From Flavobacterium sp. (GTDB lineage Bacteria; Bacteroidota; Bacteroidia; Flavobacteriales; Flavobacteriaceae): a stretch of DNA of 64,000 nt. Each line of letters opens with the position of its first letter. Within the stretch, counting starts at the first letter, position 1. Of the stretch, positions 51,024 to 60,764 are shown piece by piece. A program made the position numbers and the translations under genes. Where the stretch lies: assembly GCA_025351785.1 (NCBI GenBank), contig JANXVF010000059.1, forward strand, positions 1 through 64,000, in the 5' to 3' direction. Below the pieces are notes generated by a model, which made no database searches, was not told the origin of the DNA, and was given only the letters and a program-made list of their open reading frames with translations.

Positions 51024-51296
51024 ATGCAAAATAAGGATTTAGATACTCGGTTTGACGAAGCTGTCGAAATTGCAAATTCGATGTCTCAAGCAACGCTACC
51101 TCAAGATGTTGCGCTAAGACTTTATGCTTTTTACAAACAAGCTAATCATGGCACTATAGATACTCGAGTTTCCCCAGTTTATGATTTAAGAAATGCATTT
51201 AAAACTAATGCTTGGATGCAAATAAGTCACTTAACGCCATTTGAAGCCAAAGAAAAATATATCGAATTGATTTCAGAATTAGCTCAAAAAAAATAA
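51024..51296 (+). CDS. Acyl-CoA-binding protein (ACBP)
   Basis: DTRFDEAVEIANSM...ALRLYAFYKQANHGTID...LRNAFKTNAWMQISHLTPFEAKEKYIELI. Confidence 0.9.
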   Translation: MQNKDLDTRFDEAVEIANSMSQATLPQDVALRLYAFYKQANHGTIDTRVSPVYDLRNAFKTNAWMQISHLTPFEAKEKYIELISELAQKK

Positions 51297-51322
51297 TTTT
51301 AAGTCTAAACAAATTTCTTCAA

Positions 51323-52102
51323 ATGAAAAATTATACTATAATTTTATTTAGTTTGTTGCTTTCTATTTCTTTTATTTCTTGCAATAAAAAGAAATATAAA
51401 GAAGTTGTCGAAGTCCCATTGCCTTCTGGTGTAGAAAAAGTTGCTTTAGGTTCTCCTGATGATATAAATGCCGATAAAGGAGCTTTTGAAATGGTAAAGT
51501 TACCTTATGCTTATGACGCACTTTCCCCAAGTATTGACGCGCTTACTATGGAAATGCATTACTCAAAACATTATTTAACATATACAAATAATTTTAATAA
51601 AGCTATTGCAGGGACCGATTTAGAAAATTTACCTATTGAAGAACTATTTAAAAAATTAGACTTAACAAATACCGACTTGCGAAATAATCTTGGAGGATAT
51701 TATAATCATACTTTATTTTGGGAAATTATAGGACCAAAATCTGTAGGCGAACCAAAAGATACTTTAGCGGGAGCAATAAATAAAGATTTTGAAACCTTTG
51801 ATAATTTTAAATCTAAGTTTATTGATGAAACAACAAAGCAATTTGGCTCAGGTTGGACATGGCTAATTGTTGATAAATCAGGAAAACTTCAAATTACATC
51901 AACTCAAAACCAAGATAATCCATTGATGCCAAAAGCTATAATTGCTGGCACGCCTATACTTGGCATAGATTTATGGGAACATGCCTATTATTTGGGATAT
52001 CAATACAAGAGAAAAATTTATATAGAAAATTTTTTTAATATTATTAATTGGAAGAAAGTATCAGAAAAATATGAAGATGCAATCAGAAAGAAAACTATTT
52101 AA
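51323..52102 (+). CDS. Fe/Mn superoxide dismutase, lipoprotein
   Basis: Lipobox SISFISCNKK; MEMHYSKHYLTYTNNFNKAI, YYNHTLFWE, FGSGWTWLIV, LGIDLWEHAYYLGYQYKR. Confidence 0.94.
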   Translation: MKNYTIILFSLLLSISFISCNKKKYKEVVEVPLPSGVEKVALGSPDDINADKGAFEMVKLPYAYDALSPSIDALTMEMHYSKHYLTYTNNFNKAIAGTDLENLPIEELFKKLDLTNTDLRNNLGGYYNHTLFWEIIGPKSVGEPKDTLAGAINKDFETFDNFKSKFIDETTKQFGSGWTWLIVDKSGKLQITSTQNQDNPLMPKAIIAGTPILGIDLWEHAYYLGYQYKRKIYIENFFNIINWKKVSEKYEDAIRKKTI

Positions 52103-52221
52103 TTTCATTATTCATCCTAAAAATATTAAATAGATTGATTTACAATAATATTATATTTTATTTGTTAAATTTTTATATTCTGTTAAATATCAATTTATAA
52201 ATTAACCTTTTCTTATAATAA

Positions 52222-52261
52222 AAAAATGCCTCAAATAGTTTTTAACTTTTTAGGCATTTTT
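52222..52261. terminator. Terminator hairpin between convergent sod and glyA
   Basis: AAAAATGCCT...AGGCATTTTT with a 20-nt interior. Confidence 0.6.
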
Positions 52262-52298
52262 ATTTTTATGATGAATTGTAATTATTAATTTTTTAAAA

Positions 52299-53573
52299 TT
52301 AAAAAACAAACATTGCTCTTTCACTCATCATTTCATTTACTTCACAGGCAACTTGTTCAATAATACTTTCATCAGTAATATTTGAAAGAACTCTATCTAT
52401 AAATGCTACAATTGTTTCCATATCGCTCTCTACCAAACCACGAGTTGTAATAGCTGGTGTGCCAATTCTGATTCCCGAGGTAACAAAAGGCGATTTATCA
52501 TCAAATGGAACCATATTTTTATTTACTGTTATTTCAGCTTTTACTAATGCGTTTTCAGCTTCTTTACCTGTAATATTTTTATTTCTTAAATCTATTAACA
52601 TCATATGATTATCTGTCCCGCCAGAAATCAAATCATAACCACGACTCATAAAAGCAACTGCCATAGCTTTTGCATTTTTTTGAACTTGCATTGAATATCT
52701 AAAAAATTCATCTGTCAAACATTCGCCAAATGCTACTGCTTTTGCAGCAATAATATGCATCAAAGGACCTCCTTGATTTCCGGGAAAAACTGCCAAATCT
52801 AAAAGCGAAGACATCATTCTTATTTCGCCTTTGGGTGTTTTAATCCCAAACGGATTTTCAAAGTCTTTTCCCATCAAAATCATTCCTCCTCTTGGACCTC
52901 GCAAGGTTTTGTGAGTAGTAGTTGTTACAATATGACAATGTGGAATTGGATCGTTTAACAATCCTTTTGCAATTAATCCTGAAGGGTGCGAGATATCAGC
53001 CAATAAAAGCGCATTTACACTGTCGGCTATTTTTCTAAATCTAGCAAAATCCATATCTCTGCAATATGCAGAAGCTCCCGCAATAATCATTTTGGGTTGC
53101 TCTCTAGTTGCAATTTCCTGAATTTTATCATAGTCAAATCGTCCAGTTTCTTTTTCGACACCATAAAAAACGGGGTTGTATAATCTTCCAGAAAAATTTA
53201 CTGGTGATCCATGTGTTAAATGTCCTCCATGAGATAAATCGAATCCTAAAATTTTATCGCCTACGTTTAAACAAGCATGATAAACAGCTGTATTTGCCTG
53301 AGAGCCAGAATGAGGTTGCACATTTGCATAAGCAGCGCCAAAAAGTGTTTTAGCTCTATCAATTGCTATTTGCTCTACTACATCTACGACCTCACAACCT
53401 CCATAATATCGCTTTCCTGGGTAACCTTCGGCATATTTGTTAGTCAAACAAGATCCAGCAGCTTCCATTACATCATCGCTAACAAAATTTTCTGAAGCAA
53501 TTAGCTCAATCCCATGTATTTGTCTTTCTTGTTCTTCTAATATTAAATCAAATATTTCTTTGTCGCGTAGCAT
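52299..53573 (-). CDS. glyA: Serine hydroxymethyltransferase
   Basis: [60 protein letters not shown]. Confidence 0.98.
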   Translation of the reverse strand: MLRDKEIFDLILEEQERQIHGIELIASENFVSDDVMEAAGSCLTNKYAEGYPGKRYYGGCEVVDVVEQIAIDRAKTLFGAAYANVQPHSGSQANTAVYHACLNVGDKILGFDLSHGGHLTHGSPVNFSGRLYNPVFYGVEKETGRFDYDKIQEIATREQPKMIIAGASAYCRDMDFARFRKIADSVNALLLADISHPSGLIAKGLLNDPIPHCHIVTTTTHKTLRGPRGGMILMGKDFENPFGIKTPKGEIRMMSSLLDLAVFPGNQGGPLMHIIAAKAVAFGECLTDEFFRYSMQVQKNAKAMAVAFMSRGYDLISGGTDNHMMLIDLRNKNITGKEAENALVKAEITVNKNMVPFDDKSPFVTSGIRIGTPAITTRGLVESDMETIVAFIDRVLSNITDESIIEQVACEVNEMMSERAMFVF

Positions 53574-53599
53574 TATAATAGATTTTCGTTAAAACTTTT

Positions 53600-53620
53600 C
53601 AAATTTACAAAATATGTTTG
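53600..53620. promoter_or_regulatory. Back-to-back -7 boxes: TAAATTTG (minus, glyA, 53600-53607) and TATGTTTG (plus, fahA, 53613-53620)
   Basis: Both are exact TAnnTTTG matches in the divergent intergenic region. Confidence 0.45.
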
Positions 53621-53683
53621 TGAAATAAATTGAAAATGATATATTTGATTACATTTTTTTTAACAATTAACCAAAATATTATT

Positions 53684-54967
53684 ATGCCAAATAGTGCGAA
53701 CGATCCTAATAAAAAATCTTGGCTTGAAGTATCTGAAAACAGCGATTTTCCTATTCAAAATATACCATTCGGAGTTTTTATTACTAAAGAGGATGTAATT
53801 ACAATAGGAACCAGAATAGGCGATTTTGCAATAGATATGGGAGCTTTGCAACAATTAAATTATTTTGAGGGTATTGAATTAACAGACGATATGTTTATGC
53901 AAGATACGCTAAACGATTTTATTTCTGACGGAAAAAAAACATGGCGATTAGTTAGAAATAGATTATCAGAAATTTTTGATGCTAAAAGTCCAATATTAAG
54001 AGATAATGTCGAACATAGGGATATTATAATTTTTAATGTTAGCGAAGTCGAAATGCAACTTCCAGTTCTGATTGGCGACTATACTGATTTTTATTCAAGT
54101 AAAGAACATGCTACTAATGTAGGCAAAATGTTTAGAGATCCAGAAAATGCATTATTGCCAAATTGGCTTCATATCCCCGTTGGATATCATGGACGAAGCT
54201 CAACCATTGTTCCCTCTGGAATTCCAGTTCATCGACCAATGGGTCAAACCTTGCCAAACGGAGAAACCTCTCCAGTTTTTGGACCTTCAAGATTAGTTGA
54301 TTTTGAATTAGAAACTGCATTTATCACCACAGATGTGAATGTTATGGGAGAAAATGTTCCTATTAATGAAGTAGAAGATTATATTTTTGGAATGGTTTTA
54401 CTAAACGACTGGAGTGCTAGAGATATTCAAAAATGGGAATATGTACCACTTGGACCTTTTTTAGCCAAAAATTTTGCATCCTCAATTTCACCTTGGATAG
54501 TAACAATGGATGCATTAGAGCCTTTTCGTGCAAAAGGTCCAAAGCAAGAACCAACACCCTTACCTTATTTACAACAAAAAGGAAAACATACTTATGATAT
54601 TAATTTAGAAGTTTACATAGAACCAGAAAATGCAGAAGCAAATTTAATTTCAAAATCTAATTTTAAATATATGTATTGGTCTATGTCGCAACAATTGGCA
54701 CATCATACCAGTAACGGATGTCGTGTAAACTCAGGAGATATGATGGGAAGTGGAACAATTTCTGGAATGACAGAAGATAGTTTTGGATCAATGTTAGAAT
54801 TGACTTGGGGCGGTAAAAATCCTCTGAAATTAAGTGACGGTTCTGAGCGTAAATTTATTAATGACAATGATACGGTAATTATGAAAGGGTATTGTCAAAA
54901 TAGTTTGGTCAGAATTGGTTTTGGCGAAGTATCTTGTAAATTATTGCCACCATTTGTAAGAAATTAA
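53684..54967 (+). CDS. fahA: Fumarylacetoacetase
   Basis: MPNSANDPNKKSWLEVSENSDFPIQNIPFGVF; PVGYHGRSSTIVPSG; GSGTISGMTEDSFGSMLELTW. ORF-track start 53630 appears too far upstream. Confidence 0.95.
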   Translation: MPNSANDPNKKSWLEVSENSDFPIQNIPFGVFITKEDVITIGTRIGDFAIDMGALQQLNYFEGIELTDDMFMQDTLNDFISDGKKTWRLVRNRLSEIFDAKSPILRDNVEHRDIIIFNVSEVEMQLPVLIGDYTDFYSSKEHATNVGKMFRDPENALLPNWLHIPVGYHGRSSTIVPSGIPVHRPMGQTLPNGETSPVFGPSRLVDFELETAFITTDVNVMGENVPINEVEDYIFGMVLLNDWSARDIQKWEYVPLGPFLAKNFASSISPWIVTMDALEPFRAKGPKQEPTPLPYLQQKGKHTYDINLEVYIEPENAEANLISKSNFKYMYWSMSQQLAHHTSNGCRVNSGDMMGSGTISGMTEDSFGSMLELTWGGKNPLKLSDGSERKFINDNDTVIMKGYCQNSLVRIGFGEVSCKLLPPFVRN

Positions 54968-55064
54968 TTTTATTTTAAAATAATCAGTATTAAATATTTA
55001 TTAAAAATCATAAAATTTTGGCATCATATTTGAATTTTGGTTTTAAATCTAAAACCTAAATACC

Positions 55065-56249
55065 ATGAAAAAAATTACTCTTTTACTAGTCGTATTATTC
55101 ATAATTACATCTTGTAGAGTCAGACAAACCAGAGAATCTATTGCAAGTGGAGATTATGAAACAGCAATTTTGACAGCTGTCGAAAGCCTTAAAAACCGAA
55201 AAGACGTTAAAGGCAAACAAGATTTTGTTTACATGCTCGAAGAAGCAAATGCCAAAGCAAATGAGCGCGATTTAAGAAATATAGAAGCTTGGTTTAAAGA
55301 TTCTAATCCTAAAAATTTAGAATTAATTTACGATGCTTATCTTGCTTTAAACAATCGTCAAGAACAAATCAGACCTTTATTGCCACTAAAATTATTGAAA
55401 GAAAATCGAAATGCACGATTTGATTTTAGTGATTATACAGATCAAATAGTTAGCAGTAAAAACGCGCTTGCAAAGCATTTATACGATAATTCAAAAGCAC
55501 TTTTAGCCACAAAAGATAAAATGAGTTTTCGAAGAGCTTATGACGATTTAGTTTATTTAAATCAACTTAGTTCAAATTTTAAAGATGTAAACCAATTGAT
55601 GGAAAGTGCAAAATTTAAAGGAACTGACTTTGTAAATGTATATACCAAAAACGAAACAAATATGATTATTCCTGTTCGTTTGCAAAACGATTTATTGGAT
55701 TTTAGCACTTTTGGTTTGAATGATAAATGGACAGTTTATCAAAGCAATAAAGTAAAAGGAATTGATTATGATTATGGATTAATTGTCAATTTCAGACAAA
55801 TAAATATTTCTCCAGAACAAATAAAAGAGAAAGAGTTTTATAATGAAAAACAAATTGCCGATGGTAAAAAAGCGTTGCTAAACGATGCAGGACAGCCTGT
55901 TAAAGATGATAAAGGTAATGTAATTATGGTAGATAATTTGAAAACTATCAAAGTTCAAATTTTTGAATCTAAGCAATTTAAATCAACTCAAGTAGTTGCA
56001 AAAGTTGATTATATAGATTTTAAAACCAATCAATTAATTGAAACTTTTCCGCTAGCGAGCGAATTTGTTTTTGAAAATACCTATTCAAAATATTCTGGCG
56101 ACCGTCGTGCTAGTGATTCTAATTATTTGTCATATTTTGATAAGCGTGAAGTTCCTTTCCCAAGTAATGAGCAAATGGTTTATGATGCTGGTCAAGATTT
56201 AAAATTAAAATTGAAAGATATTATTATTCATAATCAATTTAGAAAATAG
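55065..56249 (+). CDS. Hypothetical lipoprotein
   Basis: Lipobox LFIITSCRVRQ; alpha-helical N-terminal region; no named domain recognised. Confidence 0.8.
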   Translation: MKKITLLLVVLFIITSCRVRQTRESIASGDYETAILTAVESLKNRKDVKGKQDFVYMLEEANAKANERDLRNIEAWFKDSNPKNLELIYDAYLALNNRQEQIRPLLPLKLLKENRNARFDFSDYTDQIVSSKNALAKHLYDNSKALLATKDKMSFRRAYDDLVYLNQLSSNFKDVNQLMESAKFKGTDFVNVYTKNETNMIIPVRLQNDLLDFSTFGLNDKWTVYQSNKVKGIDYDYGLIVNFRQINISPEQIKEKEFYNEKQIADGKKALLNDAGQPVKDDKGNVIMVDNLKTIKVQIFESKQFKSTQVVAKVDYIDFKTNQLIETFPLASEFVFENTYSKYSGDRRASDSNYLSYFDKREVPFPSNEQMVYDAGQDLKLKLKDIIIHNQFRK

Positions 56250-56293
56250 CATCAGTAAATTGTGCAAGTAGACTTTTAGGATTTAAACAACAA

Positions 56294-57400
56294 TTAAAAA
56301 GGACAAAAATAAACAGGTTTGCTAATCATAATTTGTAAAGAAGTTAAGGTTATCAAACCATTTTTTTTATTTCTATCATAAACCGAAATTGTGTTTGAAA
56401 GCTCATTTGCCACTAAAATATTTTCTTCGTTTTCTGTCAAAATAAAATTTCTTGGTGACTTACCGGTTGAAACTTTTTCAATTAGTTTAATTTCGTCTTT
56501 TAGTTGCAAAACCGCGATAAAATTATCATTTCCTCTTACTGATGCATACAGAAACTGCTCATCTTTACTCAATTTAATTTCAGCTGCTGAACCATTTTTA
56601 GTTTCGTCAGTAGTTAAATTTATTATTTTTTCTAGAGTAAACTTATTGTTTACATAGTTAAAAATCCCTACTTGATTTGTCAATTCAAATGTTGCGAATG
56701 CTTTTGTTCCATTTTTATTAAAAATCAAATGTCTTGGTCCACAACCTTTGGGTAAATAAAAACTAGAAATAGATTCTTTTTTCAGAATAAGATTTTCATC
56801 ATTTTCAAACGGAATTATTTCTATTACATCTCTACCCAAATCGGTTATAAAAATTTTATTTTCTGTAGGATGAAAAACTATCGAGTGAACATGTGATTTT
56901 TCTTGTCTGTTTATATTTACACTGTTACCTTCAAACTTTATAATTTGTTTATTTTCAGATAGTTTTCCAGTTGTATCAATTGGAAATACTCCAAAATTGC
57001 CACCAGAATAATTCCCAACTAATATATTTTTTTCATTTTTGCTAAAAGTAACCGTGCAAGGATGATCGCCAAATGTGTAGCATGAATTTATTTTAAAATA
57101 TTTTTTCGACTTTTTGTTGTAGGTAAACGAAGTAACTTTGCCACCATTATTACTAGCAGTTTCTTCAACAGCTATGATTATTGTTTTAGTTTTATTTGCG
57201 ATAACAAAAGATGGATTTTCGACTCCAGTAATCACATTTTTAATTTCCAATTTTTTATTTTTTGAGTCAAACTCAACTACATTAATTCCTTGTTTTGAAT
57301 TTACAGTATAAGTTCCAATCAAAAAATTTTGATTTTTATTTGAGCCACAACCTAAAATCAAAAATGTAAATATTGAATAAAAATATAATTTAAATTTCAT
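56294..57400 (-). CDS. Lactonase family (7-bladed beta-propeller) lipoprotein
   Basis: Lipobox FLILGCGS; FLIGTYTVNSKQGINVVEFD; GCGPRHLIFNKNGTKAFATFELTNQVGIF; STGKSPRNFILTENEENILVANELSNTISVY. Confidence 0.93.
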   Translation of the reverse strand: MKFKLYFYSIFTFLILGCGSNKNQNFLIGTYTVNSKQGINVVEFDSKNKKLEIKNVITGVENPSFVIANKTKTIIIAVEETASNNGGKVTSFTYNKKSKKYFKINSCYTFGDHPCTVTFSKNEKNILVGNYSGGNFGVFPIDTTGKLSENKQIIKFEGNSVNINRQEKSHVHSIVFHPTENKIFITDLGRDVIEIIPFENDENLILKKESISSFYLPKGCGPRHLIFNKNGTKAFATFELTNQVGIFNYVNNKFTLEKIINLTTDETKNGSAAEIKLSKDEQFLYASVRGNDNFIAVLQLKDEIKLIEKVSTGKSPRNFILTENEENILVANELSNTISVYDRNKKNGLITLTSLQIMISKPVYFCPF

Positions 57401-57405
57401 CCTAT

Positions 57406-57792
57406 TTATAATTTTGATTTTAAATCATCAATTTGAATATCACTGTGCGAAACATCATAAATCGATTTTCCGTTTTGAATTAAAATTAATTGTGGCGATT
57501 GATGCGTTACCTCAAAACGTGTTGCAATTTCATTAGAAATATCGCGATGAAGCAACAAATCAAGAAAATAGGGTGTAACTTTTTCTTGTAAATTAAATTC
57601 GTTTTCAAATTGTTTTAAAACCATTCTGCTTACACTACAACGTGTGCTGTGCTTAAAAATAAGAACTGGTTTGGTTGTCGAAACATCTATAATTTCATTA
57701 AGTTGACCTAAATTATTTATAATATTCCAACTAATTTTGGACTGATTTTGGTTTTGGTCAGACGAACCAAAAATTGAATTTAATACTCCCAT
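57406..57792 (-). CDS. ytxJ: Bacillithiol-system redox-active protein YtxJ
   Basis: VLIFKHSTRCSVSRMVLKQFE; HQSPQLILIQNGKSIYDVSHSDI. MGVLNSIFGSS start inside the ORF-track ORF. Confidence 0.9.
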   Translation of the reverse strand: MGVLNSIFGSSDQNQNQSKISWNIINNLGQLNEIIDVSTTKPVLIFKHSTRCSVSRMVLKQFENEFNLQEKVTPYFLDLLLHRDISNEIATRFEVTHQSPQLILIQNGKSIYDVSHSDIQIDDLKSKL

Positions 57793-57849
57793 TTTTATTT
57801 TTTTAATTGTTTTATGCAATAATAGATTATAAATTTATTTGAAAACTGC

Positions 57850-59346
57850 CTAGGTATGAAGTTTTAAAATTGTACTTGTATTTTTTTGAATTTTATCAAA
57901 TAACTCAGGATTATCATTTAATAACACACCATATGACGGAATCATTTGTTTCAACTTGCTAGTCCACGATTCTGATTTTGATTCTTCGGGAAAACATCGC
58001 GTTAATAAATCTAACATAATTGCCACAGCAGTAGAAGCACCAGGCGAAGCACCTAATAATGCAGAAAGTGTTCCATCATGTGAATTGATTATTTCAGTTC
58101 CAAATTCTAAAATTCCACCTTCTTTTTCATCTTTTTTTATAACCTGAACTCGTTGTCCTGCTTGTAATAATTCCCAATCATCGCTTTTTGCATTCGGAAA
58201 ATATTCTCTTAAAGCCTCCATTCTATCTTCGTGTGACAGCATAACTTGTTCTACTAAATATTTGGTTAACGGTATGTTGTGAATTCCAGCAGAAATAAGC
58301 GGAATAAGATTTCCCAGTTCGATAGATTTTACTAAATCAAGGTATGAACCGTTTTTGAGAAATTTGGTCGAGAATCCTGCAAATGGACCAAAAAGCAATT
58401 CTTTTTTTCCGTTGATGATTCTAGTATCTAAATGAGGAACCGACATGGGTGGTGCGCCAACTGTTGCTTTTCCGTAAACTTTTACATCGTGTTTTTGTAT
58501 CACTTCTTCATTAGTACATTTTAACCATTGTCCAGAAACAGGAAATCCGCCATAGCCTTCGCCTTCTTTTATAGACGCTTTTTCTAATAATAATAACGAT
58601 CCACCACCAGCTCCAATAAAAACAAATTTGGTATATGCTTTTCGAGTCAAATTATTTTCTAAATTTTTTATTTTTATTCTCCAAGAGGCATCATCACGTT
58701 GTTTAAGTTTTTTTACTTCATGGTTATAAAATATTGAAACTCCATTTTGGAGCGATAAATAATCTAACATTTTCTCTGTTAAAGCTCCAAAATTTATATC
58801 AGTGCCATTTGGCATAAATGTTCCTGCAATTGCTTGATCGCTACTTCTGCCTTCCATAACTAGTGGCATTATGCTTTTTAATTCATCAAAATTATTTATA
58901 AATTTCATGGCATTAAAAAGAGGATTTTTCTGCAAAGCTTCAAATCTTTTTTTGAGATATACAACATTTTCTTCACCCCAAACAAAACTTAAATGGGGCA
59001 CACTGTGAATAAATTCTTCTGGCGATTGTAATTTGCTTTCAGAAATTAAATAACTCCAAAATTGTCTTGAAAGCATAAATTGTTCCGAAATTTTTATTGC
59101 TTTTGATGTTTCAATAGTTTTATCTTCGTTTTCTGGCGTGTAATTTAATTCACAAAAAGCGGCATGGCCAGTACCAGCATTATTCCAGACATCAGAACTT
59201 TCTAATGCTGGCTTATTTAAACGTTCGTAAATTTCTATAGTAATAGTAGGTTTTAATTCTTTTAGAAAAATTCCTAAAGTTGCACTCATTATTCCTGCGC
59301 CAATTAGCACTACATCTGGTTGCGTTTTTATTTGTGAATTGTCCAT
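57850..59346 (-). CDS. mqo: Malate:quinone oxidoreductase
   Basis: DVVLIGAGIMSATLGIFLKELKP; SSDVWNNAGTGHAAFCELNYTP; GASPGASTAVAIMLDLL. Confidence 0.98.
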   Translation of the reverse strand: MDNSQIKTQPDVVLIGAGIMSATLGIFLKELKPTITIEIYERLNKPALESSDVWNNAGTGHAAFCELNYTPENEDKTIETSKAIKISEQFMLSRQFWSYLISESKLQSPEEFIHSVPHLSFVWGEENVVYLKKRFEALQKNPLFNAMKFINNFDELKSIMPLVMEGRSSDQAIAGTFMPNGTDINFGALTEKMLDYLSLQNGVSIFYNHEVKKLKQRDDASWRIKIKNLENNLTRKAYTKFVFIGAGGGSLLLLEKASIKEGEGYGGFPVSGQWLKCTNEEVIQKHDVKVYGKATVGAPPMSVPHLDTRIINGKKELLFGPFAGFSTKFLKNGSYLDLVKSIELGNLIPLISAGIHNIPLTKYLVEQVMLSHEDRMEALREYFPNAKSDDWELLQAGQRVQVIKKDEKEGGILEFGTEIINSHDGTLSALLGASPGASTAVAIMLDLLTRCFPEESKSESWTSKLKQMIPSYGVLLNDNPELFDKIQKNTSTILKLHT

Positions 59347-59363
59347 AGCAATGATTTTTTTTG

Positions 59364-59371
59364 CAAAGATA
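59364..59371 (-). promoter_or_regulatory. -7 box TATCTTTG for mqo
   Basis: Exact TAnnTTTG on the minus strand, 17 nt upstream of the ATG. Confidence 0.5.
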
Positions 59372-59444
59372 CAATTGAAATTTACTACTATTAGAATAAA
59401 TAAGTTTTGATTATAACAGAATTGCGAAAACGTTTTTTAAATTT

Positions 59445-59861
59445 TCAGATCATTTTTCGATTCAAATAATCTTGTAACATTATTGTTGCAGCGATTTCGT
59501 CAATTAATGCTTTATTTTGGCGTTTTTTCTTCTTGAGTCCACTATCAATAATAGTTTTTACTGCCATTTTAGATGTAAATCGCTCATCAACTCGGTCAAT
59601 TTTAATTTCTGGAAATTCTGTTTTTAATTTCAAAACAAATTTTTCTATTATCGCAGTGCTTTCAGATGGTTGACCGTTCATTTGTTTTGGTTCACCAATT
59701 ATTAATACACTAACATTTTCTTTTTCAAAATAATTTTTCAAAAAATCAATTGCAGTTTCAGAAGCAATTGTTGTTAAACCCGATGCAATAATTTGTAGTT
59801 CGTCGGTAACAGCAATTCCGGTTCGTTTTAATCCAAAATCGATTGCTATAATTCTTGCCAT
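59445..59861 (-). CDS. ruvX: Holliday junction resolvase RuvX/YqgF
   Basis: MARIIAIDFGLKRTGIAVTDE; IIGEPKQMNGQPSE; VDERFTSKMA; DEIAATIMLQDYL. Confidence 0.97.
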   Translation of the reverse strand: MARIIAIDFGLKRTGIAVTDELQIIASGLTTIASETAIDFLKNYFEKENVSVLIIGEPKQMNGQPSESTAIIEKFVLKLKTEFPEIKIDRVDERFTSKMAVKTIIDSGLKKKKRQNKALIDEIAATIMLQDYLNRKMI

Positions 59862-59934
59862 TTTATTGTAAAAGTAATTAGAATGTTTTTATAATTAAAA
59901 CTCAATTAGATTTTATAACTAATATAAACAAAAA

Positions 59935-59954
59935 AATCCTCCCGTGGGAGGATT
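59935..59954 (-). terminator. Intrinsic terminator after META-domain gene
   Basis: AATCCTCCC-GT-GGGAGGATT; T-run follows on the minus strand. Confidence 0.78.
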
Positions 59955-60001
59955 ATTACAATAACCTATTAAGTTGTGATTATCAGTAGGTTTGGGTATT
60001 T

Positions 60002-60601
60002 TTATTTTTTTATAGCCTCAAATTTTGCAACTGCATTAGAGTTACCTGAATGAAAATGTAACATTGTTCCTTCAATCATATAATTGTCTACTTTTTCTAA
60101 AGCTTTAATAAATTCCATTTCTGTTTTAGAATTTGCACAAGCCATTTTTGTAGAAGCCATTTTTGAAAACATCAATTTAGTAGATGCTTTCATTACAAAT
60201 GTTCCCATAATTCCGTTACAACCTGCAAAGGCTTCAAATTTACCTGATTTTGAATCTAAATTGATAAAATAGTCTTTAGAAGTACTACTTTTTACTGCCT
60301 TTCCGTTAAGTTCAACAAGTTTCCATTTGGTTTCTGCTAATGCATATTTCCCTTTTGAAGGATCTGTTTCTGTAACAGTAGTTTTGGTTGACATTTTATT
60401 TGGTAATGACACATCTGATGAATCACTTTTTGTTGTTGAAGTTGCAGTCGAATCCATAACTTGACTGTCTTTTGTTACTGCGGTTGTATCAGTTGTTTGA
60501 ATTGAATCTGTCGACATATTAGTTTCATCAACTTTTTCCTTTTTTTGACATCCTGTAAAAGCTAAAGCAGTTAAAAGCGCAACTAAATAAATTTTTTTCA
60601 T
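60002..60601 (-). CDS. META domain-containing lipoprotein
   Basis: Lipobox LAFTGCQK; Ser/Thr/Asp-rich linker; LAETKWKLVELNGKAV...FAGCNGIMGTFVM...STKMACANSKTEMEFIKALEKVDNY. Confidence 0.9.
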   Translation of the reverse strand: MKKIYLVALLTALAFTGCQKKEKVDETNMSTDSIQTTDTTAVTKDSQVMDSTATSTTKSDSSDVSLPNKMSTKTTVTETDPSKGKYALAETKWKLVELNGKAVKSSTSKDYFINLDSKSGKFEAFAGCNGIMGTFVMKASTKLMFSKMASTKMACANSKTEMEFIKALEKVDNYMIEGTMLHFHSGNSNAVAKFEAIKK

Positions 60602-60764
60602 AATATTTTATTATTGATTAGTATTAGTCAGCAAAATTACACTTAATATAAAATGGGATGTTACAAAATTTACCCTGATAATTACATATTTGTAATATCA
60701 AATATTTTACACTAAATAATTAAGGATGTATTTCAATAAAAAAATTTGATTTAAACGAAAACTA

